NCBI GenBank assembly: GCA_002319965.1
Contig: DCJQ01000012.1
Location: 1-22,298, forward strand
Reading direction: 5' to 3'
From: Megasphaera sp. UBA1696
GTDB taxonomy: Bacteria > Bacillota > Negativicutes > Veillonellales > Megasphaeraceae
DNA: 22,298 nt
Below, piece by piece: positions 14,974-21,638 of this stretch. Below the pieces are notes generated by a model. It was given only the letters and a program-made list of their open reading frames with translations, ran no database searches and was not told the DNA's origin. Positions within the stretch are counted from its first letter, which is position 1. The number at the start of each line of letters is the position of its first letter. A program made the translations under genes and the position numbers.

Positions 14974-15002
14974 TTAACATGTAATTATTTACATGTTATA
15001 AT
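14974..15002 (+). promoter_or_regulatory. padC promoter
   Basis: -35 TTAACA (14974-14979), 17-base spacer, -10 TATAAT (14997-15002) preceded by TGT, so it is also an extended -10. The PadR dyad fills the spacer, which explains tight repression. Confidence 0.85.
14976..14997. promoter_or_regulatory. PadR operator (ATGT-N8-ACAT dyad)
   Basis: A perfect 9-bp inverted repeat AACATGTAA-TTAT-TTACATGTT. It contains ATGT (14979-14982) and ACAT (14991-14994) separated by eight bases, matching the published form of PadR sites in Bacillus and Lactobacillus. It sits between the -35 and -10 of padC. Confidence 0.88.
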
Positions 15003-15065
15003 TTTAGTATTCAAATGCATTGATCCATTCATTGAAGAGGATTCAAAATACAGGAGGGTATGACC

Positions 15066-15596
15066 ATGGAATTCAAAGAATTAGACGATTTTTTAGGCAC
15101 TCATTTTATTTACACCTACGGTAACGGCTGGGAGTACGAATGGTATGCCAAAAACGACCACACCGTCGACTACCGCATTCACGGCGGCATGGTAGCCGGC
15201 CGTTGGGTAACGGACCAGCCGGCCGATATCGTTAAATTGACGGACGGCGTGTTTAAAGTCACCTGGACGGAGCCGACCGGAACCGATGTGGCCCTCGATT
15301 TCATGCCCAATGAAAAGAAAATGCACGGCACCATCTTCTTCCCGAAATGGGTAGAAGATCATCCGGAAATCACCGTCTGCTACCAAAATGAGCATCTCGA
15401 TTTCATGCATGAATCAAGAGAAAAGTATGCCACCTATCCGAAATTGTTGGTCCCGGAATTTGCCGTCATTACCTACATGGGCAAGGCCGGTCAAAACAAC
15501 GAAGACGTCATCGCCGAAGGGCCTTACAAGGGCATGACTGACGATATCCGTAACGGCCGCTATTTCGACAGCGACTATAAGCGCATCAAAAAATAA
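15066..15596 (+). CDS. padC: Phenolic acid decarboxylase
   Basis: 176 residues. It removes the carboxyl group from p-coumaric, ferulic or caffeic acid to give 4-vinylphenols, a non-oxidative cofactor-free reaction that detoxifies plant phenolics in the cytoplasm. The sequence is very close to the family core: THFIYTYGNGWEYEWY with the two active-site tyrosines, DYRIHGGMVAGRWV with the arginine, VTWTEPTGTDVALDFMPNE with the glutamate, HGTIFFPKWV, ITVCYQNEH, YPKLLVPEF, and GMTDDIRNGRYF near the end. Two ATGs lie close together (15060, 15066). AGGAGG at 15052-15057 is only two bases from the first but eight from the second, so 15066 is chosen. Divergent from padR and controlled by the dyad at 14976-14997. 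A diet or host rich in plant cell walls is suggested. Confidence 0.96.
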   Translation: MEFKELDDFLGTHFIYTYGNGWEYEWYAKNDHTVDYRIHGGMVAGRWVTDQPADIVKLTDGVFKVTWTEPTGTDVALDFMPNEKKMHGTIFFPKWVEDHPEITVCYQNEHLDFMHESREKYATYPKLLVPEFAVITYMGKAGQNNEDVIAEGPYKGMTDDIRNGRYFDSDYKRIKK

Positions 15597-15608
15597 TACC
15601 CGAAATGC

Positions 15609-15668
15609 AAAAGAGACTGTGCATAGAATGTGGATTAAAGCCCACATTCCGGCACAGCCTCTTTTTTA
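15609..15668. terminator. Shared bidirectional terminator between padC and the rarD-like gene
   Basis: A long imperfect hairpin: AAGAG/CTCTT at the base, CTGTGC/GCACAG, then AATGTGG/CCACATT at the top, with TTTTTTAT on the plus side and TTTTG on the minus side. It closes padC (+) and the convergent transporter gene (-). Confidence 0.75.
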
Positions 15669-15673
15669 TATTG

Positions 15674-16561
15674 TTACGTCGTTTGACGAAGACGATGGAT
15701 GGTCTGATAGATGCCGTACATGTAAAGGGCCACAGCCACCCAGGCAAAGCAGAAGGTCAACAGCAAGGGTTCCGTTATGACCTCGCCGGACAAGACGCCG
15801 ATAATCAAGGTAATGCTCGGTGAAAAGTACATTAAGATACCGCCTGTCGTCATGGGAATCCCCTTGACGCCGGCTGAAAAGAGCATCATCGGAACGGCCG
15901 TAACGACGCCCGTCGCCGGCAGGAGCAGCCACTGCCAACCGCTGAAGGTGCCTGCCGCACCGACACCATTGACTTCGCTGAAGATAATAAAAGCCAAGGC
16001 CAGGGGAACCATGGAAAAGGATTCGATAAAGACCGATACCTGACTGTCGAGGACAACCTTCTTCTTAATCATGCTGTACGTCGCCCAGGTCAGGCAAATA
16101 ATAAAGGACAGCCAGGGAACGACGCCATAGATGAAAAAGGCCAGGGCCAGGCCGAGACCGGCCACAAAAACGGAAAGTTTCTGGATAGGACGCAGTTTTT
16201 CCCGAAAAATCAGGCCTCCAAAAAAGACAACGACGATAGGATTGATAAAATAGGCCAAACTTGCTTGCAGAATAAAGCCCCGCGTCGTCGCGTAAATATA
16301 AGAACCCCAATTAAGAGTAATAAAGATGCAGGCACCGGCAATATAAGGCCACTGCCAGCGCTCCTTGGCAACACCTTTCAGCCCCGGCAGGAGATGTTTT
16401 TGGAGAATCAAGAAAAAACAAAAGACAGAAGCCCAAATAATCCGAGATGACAAGGTGTACAGCGGCGGCAGCTGACGCAAAAGCAGCCAAAAAGCCGGCA
16501 GTACGCCCCAAATGACCTGACTGAGGATAAAGTAAACATAATAGATTTTCGTTCCGTTCAT
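15674..16561 (-). CDS. rarD: EamA-domain transporter, RarD type
   Basis: 295 residues with about ten hydrophobic segments, the normal layout of a RarD-type drug/metabolite transporter in the inner membrane. RarD hallmarks: YVYFILSQVIWGVLPAFW at the N-terminus, SSRIIWA (38-44), NWGSYIYA followed by ILQASLAYFINP, and LMYFSPSITLIIGV in the second half. The substrate is not known for this family. The ATG at 16561 is chosen because AGAAGGTG lies just upstream and MNGTKIYYVYF matches the family start; the frame is open to 16618 with no better signal. It follows the Crp/Fnr gene on the same strand with a 174-base gap and no clear terminator, so it could be co-transcribed or respond to that regulator. 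A TTGACA at 16628-16623 is a possible -35, but the nearest -10-like sequence is over-spaced. Confidence 0.85.
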   Translation of the reverse strand: MNGTKIYYVYFILSQVIWGVLPAFWLLLRQLPPLYTLSSRIIWASVFCFFLILQKHLLPGLKGVAKERWQWPYIAGACIFITLNWGSYIYATTRGFILQASLAYFINPIVVVFFGGLIFREKLRPIQKLSVFVAGLGLALAFFIYGVVPWLSFIICLTWATYSMIKKKVVLDSQVSVFIESFSMVPLALAFIIFSEVNGVGAAGTFSGWQWLLLPATGVVTAVPMMLFSAGVKGIPMTTGGILMYFSPSITLIIGVLSGEVITEPLLLTFCFAWVAVALYMYGIYQTIHRLRQTT

Positions 16562-16662
16562 GGCACACCTTCTCCCTGACAAATATGAGTATACAATTAT
16601 CTTGCTCCCGGAGAACACACTTTGTCAACGGGATTCTTCATCTATATAACTTTTTTCGCCTG

Positions 16663-16674
16663 CGTCATTTGACG
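16663..16674. promoter_or_regulatory. Short palindrome CGTCA-TT-TGACG, possible regulator site
   Basis: Perfect 5-bp arms around TT, within the gap between the Crp/Fnr-type gene and the rarD-like gene and upstream of the latter. It resembles a half-conserved Crp/Fnr dyad core but is short; chance occurrence is possible. Confidence 0.25.
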
Positions 16675-16735
16675 TAGAAAAGAAATTTGCCAAACTTTAT
16701 AATTTCACTAGAGCCCATGTATTCTCCGCCGCTTT

Positions 16736-17422
16736 TCAAGAAAGGGACAGGGTCTCGCCGGAGCAAAGAGCCCTGAGCCGAGCTGCATCGATGACGGTGA
16801 TCTGTTTACGGCTGGTAGCGATGATGCCGGCCCTGCGAAGTTTGGTCAAATTCCGGGTCACGTTGATTAAACTGACGCCGAGGATATCGGCCAAAGCCTC
16901 TTGGGTCAGATTATACAGGCTTTTCCCCGGTTTATCCGGTTCCCGCAGGAGGAGCAGATAGAGGAGATTGCACAGTTTTACAAGGGAACTGTTAAACTCC
17001 TGGTGGGCGCCGTCGTAAATCAAGAGATTGGCATAGGCGCTGTACCAGTCGATGACATGGCGCCGAAGAGCTTCGCTCTCTTGAAACATGGCCTCGAATT
17101 GAGGCGATGTAAACTCCAAGGCCCGGACCGGCGTCAAAGCCCGACTTAAGAGGGACTCTTCAATCTTATACTGCCGGTAATGAAAGCCCGGGAAAACAGT
17201 CCCGCCGGCGTGGAAAGAAAGGATTTTCCGATAGCCCATTTCATGTTCCAAATAATTTTGGACGACGCCGCTTTTTAAATAATGGATGCGTCCGTAAGGC
17301 TCGCCGGGCTTCCACAGATAGTCGCCGGTATCAAAAGAAACGTCCCGATGAGGGCAGGAAAGAAAATATTCCTCCAAGTCGCGGAAGTCATCGGCAAAAA
17401 TATACTTCGGCATGATAGCCAT
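16736..17422 (-). CDS. Crp/Fnr-family transcriptional regulator
   Basis: 228 residues. The first part (about 25-115) is a cyclic-nucleotide-type beta-roll sensor (SFDTGDYLWKPGEPYGRIHY, LKSGVVQNYL, GGTVFPGFH). The C-terminal winged helix (about 165-215) reads LTQEALADILGVSLINVTRN followed by LTKLRRAGII, the helix-turn-helix of Crp/Fnr proteins. It lacks the N-terminal cysteine set of FNR and the full cAMP phosphate cassette, so the signal is unknown. GAGGTG lies five bases before the ATG at 17422. It is divergent, with a 57-base gap, from the TIGR04076-like gene at 17480, and upstream of the rarD-like gene on its own strand; either could be a target. Confidence 0.85.
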   Translation of the reverse strand: MAIMPKYIFADDFRDLEEYFLSCPHRDVSFDTGDYLWKPGEPYGRIHYLKSGVVQNYLEHEMGYRKILSFHAGGTVFPGFHYRQYKIEESLLSRALTPVRALEFTSPQFEAMFQESEALRRHVIDWYSAYANLLIYDGAHQEFNSSLVKLCNLLYLLLLREPDKPGKSLYNLTQEALADILGVSLINVTRNLTKLRRAGIIATSRKQITVIDAARLRALCSGETLSLS

Positions 17423-17479
17423 GCTCTCACCTCGCTAATCAATCAATTATGTTTATTGTATCAGAAAAGGAAACATATC

Positions 17480-17872
17480 ATGAAGCACAAAGTAAAAGTT
17501 ACCATTCTCGACAAAAAATTATATCCCGAACTCCAGCAGCAGTACTGTGCCGACCCGAAGTCCGGTGCCTGTCCCTGCTACCACGTCGGCGACGAGTACA
17601 TCTTCGAACGGAATGAAGAAAGGGATTCCTTCTGGCACATGGGCCTCGATACGCTGGTAACCTCCCACGGTGACCGGGACACGACGGCCGGCGGCCCGAA
17701 GATTCCTCACTGCTCCGAAGCCTGGGACGCCATCTCCCGCTATATCTACGCCGGACTTCAGGGCGGCTCGATCATGAAGGGATGGATGAAAGAAGAAAAC
17801 ACCATGATTACCTGCTGCAGCGACGGCACGCGGCCGGTCATCTTCAAGATTGAACGGATTGACGAAGAGTAA
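17480..17872 (+). CDS. TIGR04076-like small cysteine-containing protein
   Basis: 130 residues. It begins MKHKVKVTILDKKLYPELQQ and has the pattern CADPKSGACPCYHVGDEYIF (23-42), AWDAISRYIYAGLQGG and a C-terminal CCSDGTRPVIFKIER. This arrangement matches the TIGR04076 family as I know it: small cytoplasmic proteins of anaerobes with conserved cysteines and no proven function. The cysteines at 23, 31, 33 and near 112-113 might bind metal, but that is inference. AAAGGAAA lies upstream of the ATG at 17480. An upstream extension of the frame runs into the divergent Crp/Fnr gene and is rejected. The close divergent regulator suggests control by it. Confidence 0.75.
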   Translation: MKHKVKVTILDKKLYPELQQQYCADPKSGACPCYHVGDEYIFERNEERDSFWHMGLDTLVTSHGDRDTTAGGPKIPHCSEAWDAISRYIYAGLQGGSIMKGWMKEENTMITCCSDGTRPVIFKIERIDEE

Positions 17873-17919
17873 ACAGCAGTACGCCCTCACCAAAGGCAGT
17901 AACTGACAGGTTCATAGAG

Positions 17920-17948
17920 GTAAACGCGTCAAGACTCGACTCGTTTAC
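17920..17948. repeat. Inverted repeat GTAAACG / CGTTTAC
   Basis: Perfect 7-bp arms with a 15-base loop, between the small TIGR04076-like gene and the shared terminator at 17954. It has no T-run. It might be a second hairpin in the 3' end of either transcript; no function is assigned. Confidence 0.3.
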
Positions 17949-17953
17949 AGACA

Positions 17954-17988
17954 AAAAGCCGGTCCACCATCAGGTGTGACCGGCTTTT
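17954..17988. terminator. Bidirectional Rho-independent terminator
   Basis: Perfect 11-bp stem AAAAGCCGGTC/GACCGGCTTTT (17954-17964 with 17978-17988), with a T-run on both strands. It ends the plus-strand TIGR04076-like gene and the minus-strand CoA-transferase at 18035. Confidence 0.88.
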
Positions 17989-18034
17989 AAACGTATATGC
18001 AGCATTGTCAACCTTCAGCTGACAAGCCTTTTCC

Positions 18035-19381
18035 TTACATAGTAACTTTACTGGTCTGTGTCCAGATACCCATCTTTTCAGCCTGTTTGATCAGGTCTTC
18101 GCGGAAGTCCGGATGAGCGACGTTAATCAGGGCTTCAGCGCGTTCCCACGTCGATTTACCTTTTAAGAGGGCCGTGCCGTATTCGGTTACGATGTAGTGA
18201 ACAGCCGAGCGCGGCGTCGTAATGACCGTACCCTGCGGCAGGGTCGGTTTAATCAGGGATTCGACGTGACCGTCTTTAAATTTACGCGTCGAATGGACGC
18301 AGATGAAGCTCTTGCCACCTTCCGAAGCGAAAGCGCCCTGTGCAAAGTCAAGCTGGCCGCCGGTACCGCTAATCTGCTGGTAGCCTGCTGTTTCAGCGTT
18401 GACCTGGCCGTAGAGGTCGAGGTCGATGCAGCCGTTGATGGAGATAAATTTATCGATGCTGGCAACGACGCCGATGTTGTTGATGTAGCTTACCGGTGCG
18501 TTGAAGACGATCTGGTTATCATCGATGAAATCATAGAGGCGCTGCGTACCGCCGGCGAAAGCGTACATGATTTTGCCTTTGTCGCGGTTCTTCTTGCCCG
18601 TAATCTTACCGGCTTCATAGAGGTCAACATAGGAGTCGACGAGCATTTCCGTATGACCGCTCAAATCTTTGACGTCCGATTCAGCCAGCTTCTTACCGAC
18701 AGCCGACGGAATGCCGCCGATGCCGAGCTGCAGCGTACTGCCGTCTTCGATAAGGGGAATGATGTGGTCGGCAATCTTATCATCAAGTTCCGTGCCCGGG
18801 CGATTGGGGATCTGCGGCATCTGATGGTTCGAGCCTTCGACGACATAGTCGACGTCGCAGAGGTTCAATTCCGTTTCATAGCCCAATGCCTTCGGCATAT
18901 TCTGATTGACTTCGAGGATGATCGTCTTAGCTGCGCGAATGAGGCCGCGAAGGTCAGCGGCCTGAGGCCCGATGTTGAAGTTGCCCCATTTATCCATGGG
19001 ATGGACCTGGATGATCAATTTATCGATATGCTGCCAGTACTTCGGCAATTCGTTAAACAAGATCGGCAGGAACCAGCAGCGGCCGTCCTTGCACATCTTA
19101 CGTTCAAAGCCGTTCATATGGCCCGTAGCGAAGCGGATTTGATCGTTAGAATCACTGTTTAAATATGCCGCATACGGTTCGTCTTTGACAATGGTCGAAG
19201 CGACGATTTCGACGCCGTGCAATTCTTTTGCCCGTTTACCGATTTCGATATCGATATCATACGGGGCCGAGCAGCCGAGACCATAAGAAACGCGTTCGCC
19301 GTCTCGTACGAGGGCCGCTGCCTGTTCAGCAGTAATCAGTTTCTTCTTATACTCTTCTGGAACTTGTGAAAGCTTGTACAT
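18035..19381 (-). CDS. Second acetyl-CoA hydrolase/transferase family protein (acyl-CoA:acetate CoA-transferase type)
   Basis: 448 residues, the same class I CoA-transferase family as the gene at 3009-4352, but clearly a different protein: the N-terminal quarter differs (VSYGLGCSAPYDIDIEIGKR against VDYGMGTTQPVLLDQALAAR). Conserved points: LEVNQNMPKALG (157-168), DGSTLQLGIGGIP (213-225), catalytic Glu245 in SGHTEM, ISGTGGQLDF, and AHPDFREDLIKQAEKMGIW near the end. It transfers CoA between short- or medium-chain acids, with acetate the likely acceptor; the exact acyl group is not readable. GGAGGAG precedes the ATG at 19381. It is a single-gene unit with its own promoter and terminator. Having two such enzymes fits an organism that makes several acids (for example butyrate and caproate or valerate). 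Confidence 0.87.
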   Translation of the reverse strand: MYKLSQVPEEYKKKLITAEQAAALVRDGERVSYGLGCSAPYDIDIEIGKRAKELHGVEIVASTIVKDEPYAAYLNSDSNDQIRFATGHMNGFERKMCKDGRCWFLPILFNELPKYWQHIDKLIIQVHPMDKWGNFNIGPQAADLRGLIRAAKTIILEVNQNMPKALGYETELNLCDVDYVVEGSNHQMPQIPNRPGTELDDKIADHIIPLIEDGSTLQLGIGGIPSAVGKKLAESDVKDLSGHTEMLVDSYVDLYEAGKITGKKNRDKGKIMYAFAGGTQRLYDFIDDNQIVFNAPVSYINNIGVVASIDKFISINGCIDLDLYGQVNAETAGYQQISGTGGQLDFAQGAFASEGGKSFICVHSTRKFKDGHVESLIKPTLPQGTVITTPRSAVHYIVTEYGTALLKGKSTWERAEALINVAHPDFREDLIKQAEKMGIWTQTSKVTM

Positions 19382-19437
19382 TATAAAGACTCCTCCTTCA
19401 TGACTTTGCAATAGTAGTATGAGATAACCTTATATAT

Positions 19438-19466
19438 AGTATAAAGCTTTCGGGCTTTAACTGCAA
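19438..19466 (-). promoter_or_regulatory. Promoter of the second CoA-transferase gene
   Basis: Minus strand -35 TTGCAG (19466-19461), 17-base spacer, -10 TATACT (19443-19438), about 57 bases before the ATG. Confidence 0.65.
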
Positions 19467-19539
19467 TCACATTTTGTGAAAAATATTACAAGAGGCAGTC
19501 TTTTTATGCAATAGCCAAAAGAGTTCCTTGCAGTAAACG

Positions 19540-19570
19540 AAAAAGCATAGCTCATAAAGGGCTATGCTTT
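19540..19570 (-). terminator. Rho-independent terminator after tatA
   Basis: Perfect 10-bp stem AAAGCATAGC/GCTATGCTTT (19542-19551 with 19561-19570) with a short T-run on the minus strand. The tatA stop codon lies inside the stem. Confidence 0.65.
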
Positions 19571-19777
19571 CCGGTCGGATTCCGTATCGTTATTTTGTTC
19601 TTTCTTTCCTTCATCAACGGATTTTTCATCATCCGTTTCGGCTGAGTTGACGGCATCCTTGAACTCCCTCAAACTCTTTCCCAGTGCACTGCCGATGGTC
19701 GGCAGTTTCCCCGGTCCGAAGACGATGAGGGCAATGACTAAAATCAGCAGTAATTCCGGCGCTCCTAAACCGAACAT
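19562..19777 (-). CDS. tatA: Sec-independent (Tat) translocase subunit TatA
   Basis: 71 residues with the standard TatA layout: short N-terminus MFGLGAPE, one membrane helix (ELLLILVIALIVF, about 8-20), the FGPGKLP hinge, an amphipathic helix (IGSALGKSLREFKDAVN, about 28-44) and a charged, disordered tail. TatA forms the pore-like assembly that moves folded proteins across the cytoplasmic membrane together with TatC. ATG at 19777 is preferred to an upstream ATG because AGGAGG precedes it. It lies 45 bases after the cyclophilin-like gene and appears co-transcribed with it. tatC is not in the window. TatB-like paralogues cannot be fully excluded, but the short tail and hinge favour TatA. Confidence 0.9.
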   Translation of the reverse strand: MFGLGAPELLLILVIALIVFGPGKLPTIGSALGKSLREFKDAVNSAETDDEKSVDEGKKEQNNDTESDRKA

Positions 19778-19822
19778 GTTCTTCCTCCTAAGCAATCGAT
19801 GAATAAAATATGAAACAGGCCC

Positions 19823-20368
19823 TTATTCACTCATGAGGTAACCGGCAAATTCGCCGTCTGTCTGCAGCAAATAATTCATACCGCCAAGGACGCGTCCGAC
19901 GGGAATCAGCGTCGACACCGTATCTTCCGGTTGGCAGAAAATAACCAATTCCTGCGTCGTCGTATCAAAAGCAATATCGCCGATTTTAGGCGTCATTTCC
20001 GTTTTATCCGCATCAGACAAGACGACAGGCGGCATATCCGGCAAGACGATTCGACCGTCTTTGTGCTGGAGCGGCACGACCAGCGGCTGTCGTTCAGACA
20101 ATTCCAAAGCCGCCGGTGTATCGTATAGACCAAGAACGGCATGGCCGCCTTCAAAAGAAAGCCGCGTCTTGGCGGCATAAGGGCCGGCATCCCCAAAAAT
20201 AAAGGCACTATTCCCCTGGGACCCCTGCAAACTTGCCTGCAGGCAGTTCATATACCCCGTCAAAAAGAATAAAAAAACACCGACTGCCACACCGAGTACA
20301 GCTAGACTCATCCGTTTTCTCGTCAGTCTCATCACCCTCACTACCTTCCTTAAAAGCTGTATGGCCAT
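19823..20368 (-). CDS. Membrane-anchored cyclophilin-like-fold protein
   Basis: 181 residues from the chosen start. A basic N-terminus (RKVVRVMRLTRKR) and one hydrophobic helix (about 21-39, LAVLGVAVGVFLFFLTGYM) suggest a membrane anchor or uncleaved signal with the rest outside the membrane. Residues about 65-165 look like the cyclophilin-like fold (PF18050 type): TPKIGDIAF (126-134), ELVIFC (140-145) and LIPVGRVLGG (154-163), the usual PKxGDIAY...LxIFY...LIxLGRI pattern. These proteins are not proven peptidyl-prolyl isomerases and their function is unknown. The ATG at 20368 has GAAAGG seven bases upstream; a GTG at 20386 and an ATG at 20332 are other options. It is the first gene of a unit with tatA, behind a promoter with MerR-type geometry. 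Confidence 0.7.
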   Translation of the reverse strand: MAIQLLRKVVRVMRLTRKRMSLAVLGVAVGVFLFFLTGYMNCLQASLQGSQGNSAFIFGDAGPYAAKTRLSFEGGHAVLGLYDTPAALELSERQPLVVPLQHKDGRIVLPDMPPVVLSDADKTEMTPKIGDIAFDTTTQELVIFCQPEDTVSTLIPVGRVLGGMNYLLQTDGEFAGYLMSE

Positions 20369-20455
20369 ACAAAGGCCTTTCAACACTGTATCTGTGCGGC
20401 TGCGAAATCGTCTGTTTTAAAAACAATCTTGCCGTCGCTCCTTTAACGTATCTCG

Positions 20456-20486
20456 AGGATACACCTTGGAGTCAACACGAAGTCAA
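20456..20486 (-). promoter_or_regulatory. MerR-type promoter (19-base spacer) of the cyclophilin-like/tatA unit
   Basis: Minus strand -35 TTGACT (20486-20481), a 19-base spacer and -10 TATCCT (20461-20456). The spacer has outer arms CTTG...CAAG and ACTCC. MerR-family activators work on promoters with 19-20 base spacers and a spacer dyad; the -10 side (GTGTATCCT) recalls the zntA promoter of E. coli. No MerR gene is in the window. The leader to the ATG at 20368 is about 80 bases. Confidence 0.65.
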
Positions 20487-20516
20487 GTTTTTTTATTTAC
20501 TTTTTGCTAATATTAT

Positions 20517-20522
20517 TATAAT
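20517..20522 (+). promoter_or_regulatory. Putative -10 box of the EamA transporter gene
   Basis: TATAAT on the plus strand, 45 bases before the ATG at 20568, in a very AT-rich stretch that is back to back with the MerR-type promoter. The -35 is a poor match. Confidence 0.4.
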
Positions 20523-20567
20523 ATAGTACTATTGTTTTTTCCATATTTCATGAAAGGATTTATCAAA

Positions 20568-21482
20568 ATGTATCATTCAGAAGCCAAGGGCACGATCTTT
20601 CTCCTGATTACGGCCCTCATCTGGGGCTCGGCCTTTGTCGCCCAAAGCATCGGCATGGACTACATCGGCCCCTTTACCTTCAGTGCCGCCCGCGACGTCA
20701 TCGCCATCATCGTCCTCATGCCGGTCATCCTCTTATTTACCGATAAAAGAGATGACGGCACATACCCGCCCATATGGCAGCAGCTGAAGCCCGATACCGT
20801 TACCCTCACGGGCGGCGCCTGGTGCGGTCTTACCTTGGGCATCGCCGATACCTTGCAGCAGGTCGGCATCTCCATGACCACCGCCGGAAAGGCCGGCTTC
20901 ATTACAGCCATCTACATCGTTCTGGTCCCCCTCATGGGATTCTTCATCGGCCGTAAAGTCACGCGAATCATCGTCTTCTGCGTCGTCCTGGCTATGACCG
21001 GCTTCTACTTCTTGTGCATCAATGGTGATTTTGAAATCTCCTTCGGCGACTTTCTCGTCTTCTGCTGCGCCATCTTCTTTGCCCTGCACATCTTGGTCAT
21101 CGATCATTTTCTCCTCAAAAAAGCCCACAGCATCAAAATGTCCTGGGTCCAGTTCGCCATAGCCTTCCTCTTTTCGGCAGCCTTAACGGTCCTCTTTGAA
21201 AGTCCGACCGTATCGACCCTTTGGGATGCAAAATGGCCGATACTCTACGCCGGAGGTCTCTCGAGCGGCGTCGCCTACACCCTTCAAATCGTCGGACAGA
21301 AATACACCGAACCGACGACAGCCACGCTTATCTTGAGTTTAGAAGCCGTCTTCGCCGTCCTGGCCGGCTGGCTCATCTTAGGCGAAGTCATGACCGGGAA
21401 GGAAATTCTCGGCTGCGTCCTCGTCTTTGCCGCCGTCATCTTGGCCCAAGTTCCCCTGCCGTCCCGTTTATTCAGAAAATAA
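20568..21482 (+). CDS. EamA-family (DMT) transporter
   Basis: 304 residues with ten hydrophobic segments in two EamA repeats. The first begins at GTIFLLITALIWGSAFVAQS, with GPFTFSAARDVIAI and TTAGKAGFITAIYIVLVPL; the second ends with TTATLILSLEAVFAVLAGWL and GEVMTGKEILGCVLVFAAV. These are the standard motifs of inner-membrane drug/metabolite exporters of unknown substrate. The family is the same as the rarD-like gene at 15674-16561, but the sequence is a different subgroup. AAAGGA lies nine bases before the ATG at 20568; the longer open frame upstream has no ribosome site. A strong terminator follows, so it is a single-gene unit. Third-position C content is very high, as in padC and the M18 gene. 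Confidence 0.88.
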   Translation: MYHSEAKGTIFLLITALIWGSAFVAQSIGMDYIGPFTFSAARDVIAIIVLMPVILLFTDKRDDGTYPPIWQQLKPDTVTLTGGAWCGLTLGIADTLQQVGISMTTAGKAGFITAIYIVLVPLMGFFIGRKVTRIIVFCVVLAMTGFYFLCINGDFEISFGDFLVFCCAIFFALHILVIDHFLLKKAHSIKMSWVQFAIAFLFSAALTVLFESPTVSTLWDAKWPILYAGGLSSGVAYTLQIVGQKYTEPTTATLILSLEAVFAVLAGWLILGEVMTGKEILGCVLVFAAVILAQVPLPSRLFRK

Positions 21483-21510
21483 AACCTGCAAATCCTAAAA
21501 AATACGACCA

Positions 21511-21558
21511 GACCGCTCGACTGTCAGCCTTCCACCGACAGTCGAGCGGTCTTATTTT
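21511..21558 (+). terminator. Rho-independent terminator of the EamA transporter gene
   Basis: Perfect 15-bp stem (21511-21525 with 21537-21551), starting GACCGCTCGACTGTC, 11-base loop, then TTATTTTT. Confidence 0.92.
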
Positions 21559-21585
21559 TGCCTGCCAACAAAATTTTTTCAATCG

Positions 21586-21620
21586 AAAAAAAACTGCCCA
21601 TGTCATCAGACACAGGCAGT
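21586..21620 (-). terminator. Rho-independent terminator of the small exported protein gene
   Basis: A 12-position stem with two mismatches (21593-21604 with 21609-21620), four-base loop, and a T-run of eight on the minus strand; 18 bases past the stop codon. Confidence 0.8.
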
Positions 21621-21638
21621 ACACATTCTACGAACATC

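Noticed and set aside
18197..19162. Long plus-strand open frame opposite the second CoA-transferase
   Set aside because: The same antisense artefact as for the first CoA-transferase; both antisense frames share an abundance of D, V and R without domain features.
20208..20426. 72-residue minus-strand frame starting at a TTG (20426), after an AAAGGAG, in the leader of the cyclophilin-like gene
   Set aside because: The product has low-complexity acidic residues and no family signature, and it overlaps the better supported cyclophilin-like gene in another frame. It could be a leader ORF, but nothing beyond the AAAGGAG supports it.
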